From NCBI GenBank assembly GCA_934667475.1, contig CAKUMB010000002.1, forward strand, positions 1 to 64,000: a stretch of DNA of 64,000 nt, given 5' to 3'. Positions 35,404-43,404 of the stretch are shown one piece after another. A model generated the notes under the pieces. The model saw nothing but the letters and a program-made list of their open reading frames with translations, searched no databases and had not been told where the DNA came from. Numbering within the stretch: position 1 is the stretch's first letter; each line of letters begins with the position of its first letter. The translations under genes and the position numbers were made by a program. This stretch comes from an uncultured Muribaculaceae bacterium. GTDB lineage: Bacteria; Bacteroidota; Bacteroidia; Bacteroidales; Muribaculaceae.

Positions 35404-36294
35404 ATGAAACTGAAACTACCGCATATCTCATTGCCCAACACCAAGTCTGCGCCGAAGCAAGCCGAAGCGGCCAAGAAGGCAGCTGCCACACGGCATGACG
35501 AAAAGGCAGAGGCTGCGCAGCTCAACAAACTTGGCGAGGAGGGCAAACTGGTGCTGAGCACCGACAATCTGGTGAAGAAGTATAACCAGCGCACAGTGGC
35601 CAACCATGTGTCGATAGAGGTGCATCAGGGCGAAATCGTGGGCCTGCTCGGCCCTAACGGTGCCGGCAAGACCACCACTTTCTATATGACCACCGGACTC
35701 GTTACACCCAATGAGGGAAAGGTGTTTCTTAATAGCGTTGACATCACCAAACTGCCTGTGTACAAGCGGGCTAAACTTGGCATTGGATATTTGCCGCAAG
35801 AGGCGTCGGTGTTTCGCAAACTCACAGTTGAAAACAACATACGCACCATTTTGGAGATGACCGACACCACTCCCGAATACCAGCGCGACAAACTGGAGGA
35901 GCTGATAGCGGAATTTCACCTGCAAAAGGTGCGCAAAAACCTTGGCGACCGCCTGTCGGGTGGTGAGCGCCGACGCACCGAGATTGCCCGCTGTCTGGCC
36001 ATCAATCCGCGGTTCATTATGCTCGATGAGCCGTTTGCAGGCGTCGACCCCATTGCGGTGGAAGACATTCAGAGCATCGTCTACAGCCTTAAGTCGAAAA
36101 ACATTGGCATTCTCATTACCGACCACAATGCGCAGGAAACACTGAGCATCACCGACCGGGCCTATCTGCTGTTTGAGGGCAAAATCCTGTTTCAGGGCAC
36201 AAGCGAGGAACTCGCCGACAACCCCGTGGTGCGCGAGAAGTATCTGGGCCGCAACTTCATATTCCGCCGCAAAAACTACGGCGCCATAAAGTAG
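35404..36294 (+). CDS. lptB: LPS export ABC transporter ATPase LptB
   Basis: The 296-residue ATPase powers LPS transport with the LptF/G permease. Walker [14 protein letters not shown], signature [16 protein letters not shown], Walker [13 protein letters not shown] and the H-loop TDHNAQET are all present. The ATPase proper begins about residue 50. Before it lies an Ala/Lys-rich extension not usual for LptB (about 245 residues). A GTG at 35551 has GAGGAGGG 7 nt upstream and would give a 247-residue protein of standard length, so the start is unsettled. The ATG at 35404 has no Shine-Dalgarno, which is normal in this phylum. It ends 12 bp from the convergent protease gene. Confidence 0.92.
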   Translation: MKLKLPHISLPNTKSAPKQAEAAKKAAATRHDEKAEAAQLNKLGEEGKLVLSTDNLVKKYNQRTVANHVSIEVHQGEIVGLLGPNGAGKTTTFYMTTGLVTPNEGKVFLNSVDITKLPVYKRAKLGIGYLPQEASVFRKLTVENNIRTILEMTDTTPEYQRDKLEELIAEFHLQKVRKNLGDRLSGGERRRTEIARCLAINPRFIMLDEPFAGVDPIAVEDIQSIVYSLKSKNIGILITDHNAQETLSITDRAYLLFEGKILFQGTSEELADNPVVREKYLGRNFIFRRKNYGAIK

Positions 36295-36306
36295 AAGCAG
36301 AACCGC

Positions 36307-37176
36307 TTATTTGCTGTGCAGCGCCCTGCAGCGCAGCGCAGCCGCTATTACCACGGCCGTTGCCACCGCACTGGCTGTGGCAAGCCATGGAAATTGGCCT
36401 TGGTCGGGCACTCCTAATGTGTCGAGCGAACTGCTCGGCAGCAAATGCACGTTGGCCAGATAGGTGAGCACCACCACCACGGCGTTGTTGATGGTGTGGG
36501 CAATGACCGGCAGCCACAGCGAGCGGCTCCACAGCATCAGGTAGCCCAGCCACGCCCCCAGCAGTAGTCGTGGAAAGAAACCGTAGAACTGCATGTGAAA
36601 TGCGCTGAACACAAACGCCACAACCCACACGGCCGCATGGGCGCGCACACCGCGGTCAAGGCTCATGCCCAGCAGCGCTCCGCGGAAAAACATTTCCTCC
36701 GACAGTGCCGCCAGAAATCCAACCACAGCCACCATGCACAGCATTGTGGCCAGCGAAGTTGAACCCAGCAGTTGGTTGGTCACGGCCAGGGCCGCGTCTT
36801 CGCTGGCTCGCATCCACAGTTCCACCCCATGCATGCTTGGCGGCAGCGAAATCAGCTTGTTGGCCTCCACAAGCCAGTTCATGGCCGGCAGCGACACCAC
36901 ATACACCACCGCCACCACCAGCACCTGCCGCCACGACGGCCTCACGCCGAGGCGCAACGCCCGCACACAGCCACCGCTGAACATCGACACCAGCACGGCT
37001 GGGAATATGAACACAAGCACATCTTGCACAATGGTTGAAAGGGTCGAGGCCACCCTACCCTCCACGCCCAGGCGCGGCAAGAGCGACATGAAAGTGGCGG
37101 CCACAAACAGCCCCACCACAAACGCGCACACCAGCAGCGTGACTTTGCTGCCGAAACTCATGTTTAATTTTGTCAT
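36307..37176 (-). CDS. CPBP-family intramembrane glutamic protease
   Basis: The 289-residue membrane protein has about eight hydrophobic segments and the CPBP (CAAX prenyl protease 2, Abi) motifs. These are SEEMFFRG (EExxxR, about residue 159), FSAFHMQF (FxxxH) and IAHTINNAVVV (HxxxN). Family members cut membrane substrates and include bacteriocin-immunity proteins. The target here is unknown. It is a single gene, with a TAATTTTG -7 box 28 bp upstream of the ATG. Confidence 0.85.
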   Translation of the reverse strand: MTKLNMSFGSKVTLLVCAFVVGLFVAATFMSLLPRLGVEGRVASTLSTIVQDVLVFIFPAVLVSMFSGGCVRALRLGVRPSWRQVLVVAVVYVVSLPAMNWLVEANKLISLPPSMHGVELWMRASEDAALAVTNQLLGSTSLATMLCMVAVVGFLAALSEEMFFRGALLGMSLDRGVRAHAAVWVVAFVFSAFHMQFYGFFPRLLLGAWLGYLMLWSRSLWLPVIAHTINNAVVVVLTYLANVHLLPSSSLDTLGVPDQGQFPWLATASAVATAVVIAAALRCRALHSK

Positions 37177-37203
37177 TGCTGTTGCTCAAAGTGTTTAATA
37201 ATT

Positions 37204-37211
37204 GCAAAATT
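37204..37211 (-). promoter_or_regulatory. Possible CPBP protease -7 box
   Basis: TAATTTTG on the minus strand, 28 bp upstream of the ATG, fits TAnnTTTG. The -33 region has only TTTT. Confidence 0.45.
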
Positions 37212-37318
37212 ACGCAATTATGGTGATAAAATCTGCCGCTGGCGTGCAGTAATTGCGTGTGGCACGTGTTTTGCTATTGTCGAAGGATGTAATAAGTAAC
37301 ACTTAAAACGTGAATATT

Positions 37319-37939
37319 ATGATGAAGCAATTGTTATTGGCACTGAGCTTGATATTGTCAAGCAGCATGGCAGCAAGCGCCGCCACGGTGCAGCAAGTTA
37401 ATCCCGACTCGGTGGAACTGACAGTGGTGAAACCTGCAAAGGTGAAAGCCGAGACCAAAAAGGAACGCAAGGCAAGGCAAAAGCGCGAGCAGCAAATCAC
37501 CGACTCCATCGCCCATGTAAAAGCCGCTGAGGCCATTGAGCAGGGCTACTTTGTGCTGCTGGCCAATAACCTGTCGGTTGGCAGAATGGGATATGTGGTT
37601 ACCGACATCAACAGCAACGCCAACTTTCTGCTGGTGCAGAACGACGGCGGCATATTCCAAGTGGCGTTCAACAACGGCCGTCCTGGCCTCAACGGTATGG
37701 GCGGCATCACCCAGCACGGCTCGGTGAACAACAAGCAAATCACCACCGACAAGAAGGGCAACGTCACGGTCACCTACAACCTGTTTGGCAGCAATGTGAA
37801 CGCATACGTCAGCATTACGCTGATGGCGGGCAGCGACCGCGCCGATGCCATCGTCACCCGCATGATGGGGCCGCAACGCATCACCATGAGCGGCACCATA
37901 GTGCCCTACCGCAACGACGACATAAAAATTGAGCGGTAG
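37319..37939 (+). CDS. DUF4251 periplasmic protein
   Basis: The 206-residue product has a signal peptide (LLLALSLILSSSMAASA). A highly charged linker rich in Lys/Arg/Glu (KKERKARQKREQQ, about residues 47-60) follows, then a beta-rich domain matching DUF4251. This family is largely confined to Bacteroidetes and has no known function. I prefer ATG 37319; a GTG nine bases upstream would add three residues only. It stands alone and is closed by a strong terminator. Confidence 0.8.
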   Translation: MMKQLLLALSLILSSSMAASAATVQQVNPDSVELTVVKPAKVKAETKKERKARQKREQQITDSIAHVKAAEAIEQGYFVLLANNLSVGRMGYVVTDINSNANFLLVQNDGGIFQVAFNNGRPGLNGMGGITQHGSVNNKQITTDKKGNVTVTYNLFGSNVNAYVSITLMAGSDRADAIVTRMMGPQRITMSGTIVPYRNDDIKIER

Positions 37940-37979
37940 CAGTCACGAATCAGGCAAACACAATACTATACAATTACTG

Positions 37980-38024
37980 AGGCAAGCGCCAGGCATAATC
38001 TGTGCCACGGCGCTTGCCTTTTTT
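37980..38024 (+). terminator. DUF4251 gene terminator
   Basis: AGGCAAGCGCC (37980-37990) pairs with GGCGCTTGCCT (38009-38019) and is followed by TTTTT. Confidence 0.85.
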
Positions 38025-38140
38025 CATTTTTTGCAATGTTCCAAAAGGGAATGAAGCGAAACCATGGCCAAAACAAAAAAACGAGCAAAAAAGCCGTAAA
38101 AAACACCTGTGCCGGTGCAGTATTTCACCGATTTTTTGGT

Positions 38141-38148
38141 TATCTTTG
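38141..38148 (+). promoter_or_regulatory. Probable gyrA -7 box
   Basis: TATCTTTG fits TAnnTTTG and lies about 98 bp upstream of the gyrA ATG. A -33 TTTG is not apparent. Confidence 0.5.
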
Positions 38149-38245
38149 TGAGTTAATTCTAATTGGCTGACTCCGTGATGCCCTGGGGCAAAATTTCGCC
38201 TGGATTGCGGGCAGCCACAGTGATTAATTTAAAACAGTTTATTTA

Positions 38246-40753
38246 ATGAACAACGATCGGATCATAGAGATCAACATTGAAAACGAAATGAAGACTTCCT
38301 ACATCGACTATTCGATGTCGGTCATCGTTTCGCGAGCGCTGCCAGATGTGCGCGACGGCTTCAAGCCGGTGCACCGAAGGGTGCTCTTCGGCATGGCAAA
38401 GTTGGGCAACTACTCCAACGCGCCCTACAAGAAGTCGGCCCGCATCGTGGGTGATGTGCTTGGTAAGTATCATCCCCACGGCGACTTATCGGTGTATTAC
38501 GCCATGGTGCGCCTGGCGCAGAGCTGGGCCATGAGGTATACGCTGGTCGACGGCCAGGGCAACTTTGGCTCAATCGACGGCGACTCGCCTGCCGCCATGC
38601 GTTACACCGAGGCACGCCTCGCCAAGATGGGCGAGGAAATGATGCGCGACATGGACGAGGACACAGTGGACTTCGAGCCAAACTTCGACAACACCCTCGA
38701 AGAGCCCACCGTGCTGCCCACCCGCTTCCCCAACCTGCTGGTGAACGGCGCGTCGGGCATTGCAGTGGGTATGGCCACCAACATGGCCCCGCACAACCTC
38801 ACCGAGTCGATTAACGCCTGCATAGCCATGCTCGAAAAGCCCGACATGGACGTAGACGAACTTATCCACTACATCAAGGCTCCCGATTTCCCCACAGGCG
38901 GCATCATTTACGGCTATCAGGGCGTGAGAGACGCCTTCGAGACTGGCCGAGGCCGCATTGTGGTGCGCGCAAAGGCCGAAATCGAAACCGAAGGCGAGCA
39001 CGACAAGATTGTGGTGACCGAGATTCCCTACAACGTGAACAAGCAGGAGCTGATTGAAAACATCGCCCGCCTTGTGGAAGAGAAGAGAATCGACGGCATC
39101 TCGAACGTGAACGACGAGAGCGACAAGTCGGGCATGCGCATCGTGATTGATGTGAAGCGCGACACCAATGCCAATGTGCTGCTCAACAAGCTGTATAAGA
39201 TGACTGAGCTGCAGTCGTCGTTCAGCGTGAACAACGTGTGCCTGGTGAACGGACGTCCGCAAATCGTGAATCTGAAGCAACTCATCAAATACTTCCTTGA
39301 CCACCGCCACGAGGTGGTGATTCGCCGCACCAAGTTTGAGCTTGAGCAGGCACGCCGGCGCGCCCATATTCTCGAGGGCCTGATTATTGCCAGCGACAAC
39401 ATCGATGAGGTGATACACATAATCAGGAACAGCAAAAATGCCGACGAGGCGCGCCAGCGCCTTACCGACCGTTTCGGCCTCGACGACTTGCAGACACGCG
39501 CCATTGTGGAAATGCGTCTGCGCCAGCTCACCAATCTGGAGCAAGACAAGCTGCACGATGAATTAGATGAGGTGCGCCGCACCATCGACCACCTCGAGCA
39601 GATATTGAACGACCCCGCAGTGTGCCGCAAGGTGATAGAAGACGAACTGGCTGAAATCCGCGACAAGTATGGTGACGAGCGCCGCACCGAAATCGTGTAT
39701 TCTGCCGGCGAAATGAACGCTGAGGACTTCTACCCCGACGACCCGATGATTATCACCATATCGCACTTCGGCTACATTAAGCGCACTCCGCTTAGCGAAT
39801 ACCGCACGCAAAGCCGTGGCGGCGTGGGCGCCAAGGGCAGCGATACCCGCGACAAGGACTTCATTGAATATGTGTATGAGGCAACCAACCACAACACAAT
39901 GCTGTTCTTCACCGAGCAGGGACGCTGCTACTGGATGCGAGTGTTTGAAATTCCCGAGGGCTCAAAGAGTTCAAAGGGCCGCGCCATCCAGAATCTGCTC
40001 AACATTGGTTCGGAAAACAGGATATACGCCTTTATCCGCGCCACTAAGCTTAAGGATCCTGAGTATAACCAGAACCACTACATCGTGTTTGCCACCAAAA
40101 ACGGCATCGTGAAGCGCACCCGTCTGTCGGAATACTCACGTCCGCGATTCAATGGCGTGAATGCAATCAACATTCGCGAAGACGACCGCCTGATTGGCGC
40201 CATCCTCACCGAGGGCGACTCGGAGGTGATTCTGGCCGACCGCAAGGGCCGCGCCATCCGCTTCCCCGAGACAGCTATTCGCGAGATGGGACGCACAGCC
40301 ACTGGCGTTAAGGGCATGAACCTTGATGCCAACGACGAGGTGGTGGGCATGATATGCATGCGTGCCAACACCGACGACGACGTGCTGGTGGTGTCGCAAA
40401 AGGGCATGGGCAAGCGCAGCAAGCTTGAAGACTACCGCGTGACCAACCGCGGCGGTAAGGGCGTGAAGACGCTCAACCTCACCGACAAAACGGGCGACCT
40501 GATTGCCATAAAGAATGTGAACGACAACAACGACTTGGTGATTATCAACAAGTCGGGCATCATGATTCGCATGAAGGTGAGCGAACTGCGCCAGATGGGC
40601 CGCAACACCCAGGGCGTGCGCCTCATCAACCTTGAAAAGAAGGGTGATGTGATAGCGTCGGTTTGCAAGGTGGCTTCGGCTCCCGACGAGGCAGATGAAG
40701 AGGAAACTCCCGAACTGCCCGCCGACACCCCCACTCCCACCGAGGAGGCATAA
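38246..40753 (+). CDS. gyrA: DNA gyrase subunit A
   Basis: The 835-residue subunit of type II topoisomerase cuts and rejoins DNA during negative supercoiling. The active-site Tyr is in [10 protein letters not shown] (about residue 120). The C-terminal six-bladed beta-pinwheel has the gyrase box [10 protein letters not shown] (about residue 526). In the quinolone-resistance region the sequence is [13 protein letters not shown]. Leucine 81 (codon TTA, 38486-38488) stands where susceptible Bacteroides and E. coli have Ser (E. coli Ser83). A change of TCA to TTA would explain it, and TTA is a rare-looking codon in this GC-rich gene. This predicts reduced fluoroquinolone susceptibility. Two TPR genes follow. 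Confidence 0.97.
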   Translation: MNNDRIIEINIENEMKTSYIDYSMSVIVSRALPDVRDGFKPVHRRVLFGMAKLGNYSNAPYKKSARIVGDVLGKYHPHGDLSVYYAMVRLAQSWAMRYTLVDGQGNFGSIDGDSPAAMRYTEARLAKMGEEMMRDMDEDTVDFEPNFDNTLEEPTVLPTRFPNLLVNGASGIAVGMATNMAPHNLTESINACIAMLEKPDMDVDELIHYIKAPDFPTGGIIYGYQGVRDAFETGRGRIVVRAKAEIETEGEHDKIVVTEIPYNVNKQELIENIARLVEEKRIDGISNVNDESDKSGMRIVIDVKRDTNANVLLNKLYKMTELQSSFSVNNVCLVNGRPQIVNLKQLIKYFLDHRHEVVIRRTKFELEQARRRAHILEGLIIASDNIDEVIHIIRNSKNADEARQRLTDRFGLDDLQTRAIVEMRLRQLTNLEQDKLHDELDEVRRTIDHLEQILNDPAVCRKVIEDELAEIRDKYGDERRTEIVYSAGEMNAEDFYPDDPMIITISHFGYIKRTPLSEYRTQSRGGVGAKGSDTRDKDFIEYVYEATNHNTMLFFTEQGRCYWMRVFEIPEGSKSSKGRAIQNLLNIGSENRIYAFIRATKLKDPEYNQNHYIVFATKNGIVKRTRLSEYSRPRFNGVNAINIREDDRLIGAILTEGDSEVILADRKGRAIRFPETAIREMGRTATGVKGMNLDANDEVVGMICMRANTDDDVLVVSQKGMGKRSKLEDYRVTNRGGKGVKTLNLTDKTGDLIAIKNVNDNNDLVIINKSGIMIRMKVSELRQMGRNTQGVRLINLEKKGDVIASVCKVASAPDEADEEETPELPADTPTPTEEA

Positions 40754-40807
40754 CGCACGACAAGAAACAATCAAAATTAATAACATAACAATTTAAACCA
40801 CAAAGAA

Positions 40808-41977
40808 ATGAAAAAAGCAATTCTGTTACTCGCTGCCGCATCGATGCTCGCACCTGCAGCAGTTGCACAGCAAAAACTCGTTGACGAGGTATCGAAGACT
40901 GTTGCCTCCTCGGGCAATAAAGTTCCCGCACTGCAGGCAGCCCTCACCCAGCTGCAGCCCGCTTTCACCAATCCCGAGACCAAGGACAATGTGCTCACAT
41001 GGTACACTGCCGGTAAGGCTTCGTTTGGCATCTATGACGCTCTGCTGGGCGAGAAGATGCTGAAGAAAGAGGTTAACACTGGCGACATGGCCACCGCCCT
41101 CATCAATGGCTTCAACTACTACAGCAAGGCTCTCCCCCTCGACACAGTGCCTGAAGTCAACAAGGACGGCAGTCCCAAAATTGACAAAAAGACTGGCCTG
41201 CCCAAAGTTAAGACCAAATACTCTAACGAGATTCAGAGCGGCCTTCTTGCTCACGTCAACGACTTCCTGACCATTGGCAACTCGTGCCTCGGTTCACAGG
41301 ACTGGGCTAACGCACAGGCTGCATTCAGCACTTATTGCGACATTCAGAACAGCGCATTTGGCAAGGCAAAACTCACCGCACAACCCGACTCGGTGATGGG
41401 TGAGATCCGCTTCTTCGAAGGCTATGCCGCCGACATGTGCAAGGATTACGCCAATGCATTCAAGGGTTATCAGGCAGCCAAGCTGCTGGGTTACTCTAAA
41501 AACCAGGTAGCTGAACGCGTGGTTGCAGCCCTCGGTTCGCTGGCACAGCAGGCCGTTGACGCTAAAGACTATGGCAAAGCTTACCAAATTGTAGACAAGG
41601 CCATTGCAGGCGACCCCAACGATGCCAACATCTATGACCTGCGCGGCCGCATCGCCGAAATGGACTCTACCGCCGGCATGAAGGTGGCAGTGGAATACTA
41701 CAAGAAGGCTGTGGGACTTGACCCCAACAATGTGGACGCCCTCTACAACTATGCCCGCTTCTACACTTCGCGCGCTGCAGAATTCATCTCGGCCAACCCC
41801 AACATGGTTGACAAAGACCTGCGCCCGAAGATCCAACCCGACCTGGAGGAGGCCATCAAGTATATGGAGAAGGCTCATCAGCTCGACAAGGAAAGAAGTG
41901 ACATCAAGAGAATGCTGGGCCGCGTGTACTACATGCTGGGCATGAACGACAAGGCCGATGCCCTCGACAAGGAGTAA
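40808..41977 (+). CDS. Secreted TPR protein, first of tandem pair
   Basis: The 389-residue product has a signal peptide (ILLLAAASMLAPAAVAQQ) and helical tetratricopeptide repeats, clearest at about residues 245-300 (YGKAYQIVDKAIAGDPNDANIYDLRGRI) and near the end (AIKYMEKAHQLDKE). The N-terminal 150 residues are helical with a KDGSPKIDKKTGLPKVKTKY loop. The protein aligns along its full length with the next gene's product, so the two are paralogues. It should be periplasmic. Function is unknown; TPR proteins usually hold complexes together. It starts 54 bp after gyrA and may be read through from it. Confidence 0.75.
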   Translation: MKKAILLLAAASMLAPAAVAQQKLVDEVSKTVASSGNKVPALQAALTQLQPAFTNPETKDNVLTWYTAGKASFGIYDALLGEKMLKKEVNTGDMATALINGFNYYSKALPLDTVPEVNKDGSPKIDKKTGLPKVKTKYSNEIQSGLLAHVNDFLTIGNSCLGSQDWANAQAAFSTYCDIQNSAFGKAKLTAQPDSVMGEIRFFEGYAADMCKDYANAFKGYQAAKLLGYSKNQVAERVVAALGSLAQQAVDAKDYGKAYQIVDKAIAGDPNDANIYDLRGRIAEMDSTAGMKVAVEYYKKAVGLDPNNVDALYNYARFYTSRAAEFISANPNMVDKDLRPKIQPDLEEAIKYMEKAHQLDKERSDIKRMLGRVYYMLGMNDKADALDKE

Positions 41978-42028
41978 CCCCACTCTCCGTCATCGACCCT
42001 AATGAAGGGTGATGAGGCAACAATATCA

Positions 42029-42112
42029 GCACTGCACGCTTTTTTTTGAGCATACCCGTTGATGAAACAGCGACGGTGTTGTGTGTGAAAAGCGTGCAGT
42101 GCTTGTTTTTTA
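42029..42112 (+). terminator. Long 15-bp stem-loop between TPR paralogues
   Basis: GCACTGCACGCTTTT (42029-42043) pairs perfectly with AAAAGCGTGCAGTGC (42088-42102), with a 44-nt loop. TTGTTTTTTATT follows. The T-tract supports termination. A second small hairpin (TCATC-ga-CCCT/AGGG-t-GATGA) lies just before it at about 41990-42016. Only 18 bp remain to the next ATG, so the structure may also set the relative expression of the two paralogues. Confidence 0.65.
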
Positions 42113-42130
42113 TTATTCCCATTCCTACAC

Positions 42131-43381
42131 ATGAAGCGAAACAGACACATTCTATTATCCACGTTGTTAACCACAGCGGCCGTGTTAGGCAGTTTGGCAG
42201 CAGGCAGCCTTGTGGGCGTTAAAGCGCAAAGCAAGGTGGTGGAGGGCGTGAAGAAAGACCTCAACGGGCTTTCACTTTCGGCCAAAGGCTATAAGTCGGC
42301 TCTCGACAAACTAAAGCCCGCGCTAGTCAACGAAGAGACCAAAGTCAAGGCCGAGACATGGATGCTGGCCGGCAAAATATGCTTTGGATACTACGACCGC
42401 AGCATGGTGGAAAAGTCGATAGGCAGCGACATCGACAAAAAGACGGTGGGCAAGATGCTGATTAGCGGATATGACTACTTTGCGCAGGCATTGAAGCTCG
42501 ACAGCGTGAAGCAAACCAGGAAGGACGGCAGTGTGATTACCGACCGCAACGGGCAGCCGCGTGTGCGCACACGCTACTCGGCCGGCATAAAAAAGCGCGT
42601 GCTCGAGCACCTGATTGACTTCAGCGCCGTGGGCGGTGATCTGCTTATGGCCAGCGACTGGGATGGAGCCTACCGTGCCTGGGAGATATATTGCACCGAG
42701 GCTCAAAGCGACTATGCCAAGCGCCACCACAAGCAGGAGGCCGACTCCATTGTGGGCTATTACCGCTACTATCAGGGATTGGCGGCATTTCAGGGCAAGA
42801 AATATGCCGATGCCGCTATGCAATTCGAACGCGCCCGCGGCTTAGGATATGTGAAAAAAGACCTGTATGACAGTTGGATAGCCTCGGCGCTGCAGCTTGC
42901 CGACACGGCCAAGGTGCAGCAGGTGGCCCTTGAGGCTAATGAGGCTTATGGAGCAAGCGACCCGCAGTACACCCGCATCCTCATCAACTGCTACCTCAAC
43001 GAGAAGAACTACACAGCGGCCACCAGCCTGCTCGACAACGCCATTAAGCGCGATTCGGCCAACGCTGAATGCCTCGACCTTAAGGGACAACTTGTGGAGC
43101 GGCTTGAGGGTGCGGGCAAGGCCATGCCCTACTACAGGCGCGCCGTGGAATTGCAGCCCGACTTTACCAGGGCCCTATTTGACTTGGGCAACTGCCTGTA
43201 TATGCAAGCGGTGCGCATCAGCGACCGCCGCTCGGAAGCTGCAACAGCCCTTTATCGCGAATCGCTGCCCTATGTGGAGAAGGCCTACAAGCTCGACCCC
43301 AAGAACACTGATGCTCGCAAGGTGCTAAGCCGCCTCTACTACGTGCTGGGCAGCAACAAACTTGATGAGATAGAAAAATAG
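42131..43381 (+). CDS. Secreted TPR protein, second of tandem pair
   Basis: The 416-residue product has a signal peptide (LLTTAAVLGSLAAGSLVGVKAQ) and TPR helices at about residues 215-240 (YYQGLAAFQGKKYADAAMQFERA) and 285-345 (NYTAATSLLDNAIKRDSANAECLDLKGQL). The KDGSVITDRNGQPRVRTRY loop matches the equivalent loop of the preceding protein, showing common descent. It lies 18 bp beyond a terminator-like stem-loop. Periplasmic location is likely and function unknown. It converges on the Pif1-like helicase gene with 23 bp between. Confidence 0.75.
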   Translation: MKRNRHILLSTLLTTAAVLGSLAAGSLVGVKAQSKVVEGVKKDLNGLSLSAKGYKSALDKLKPALVNEETKVKAETWMLAGKICFGYYDRSMVEKSIGSDIDKKTVGKMLISGYDYFAQALKLDSVKQTRKDGSVITDRNGQPRVRTRYSAGIKKRVLEHLIDFSAVGGDLLMASDWDGAYRAWEIYCTEAQSDYAKRHHKQEADSIVGYYRYYQGLAAFQGKKYADAAMQFERARGLGYVKKDLYDSWIASALQLADTAKVQQVALEANEAYGASDPQYTRILINCYLNEKNYTAATSLLDNAIKRDSANAECLDLKGQLVERLEGAGKAMPYYRRAVELQPDFTRALFDLGNCLYMQAVRISDRRSEAATALYRESLPYVEKAYKLDPKNTDARKVLSRLYYVLGSNKLDEIEK

Positions 43382-43404
43382 TGATTGGCAGGGGGGAAGC
43401 CGCG

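Larger units (their letters stand above)
37940..38245. other. Intergenic region DUF4251/gyrA
   Basis: About 305 bases with the DUF4251 terminator at 37980-38024 and a gyrA -7 box at 38141-38148. The A-rich stretch in between shows no ORF or RNA gene that I can support. Confidence 0.6.

Noticed and set aside
38570..39556. 328-codon open frame antisense to gyrA
   Set aside because: Shadow frame opposite the conserved gyrA breakage-reunion domain.
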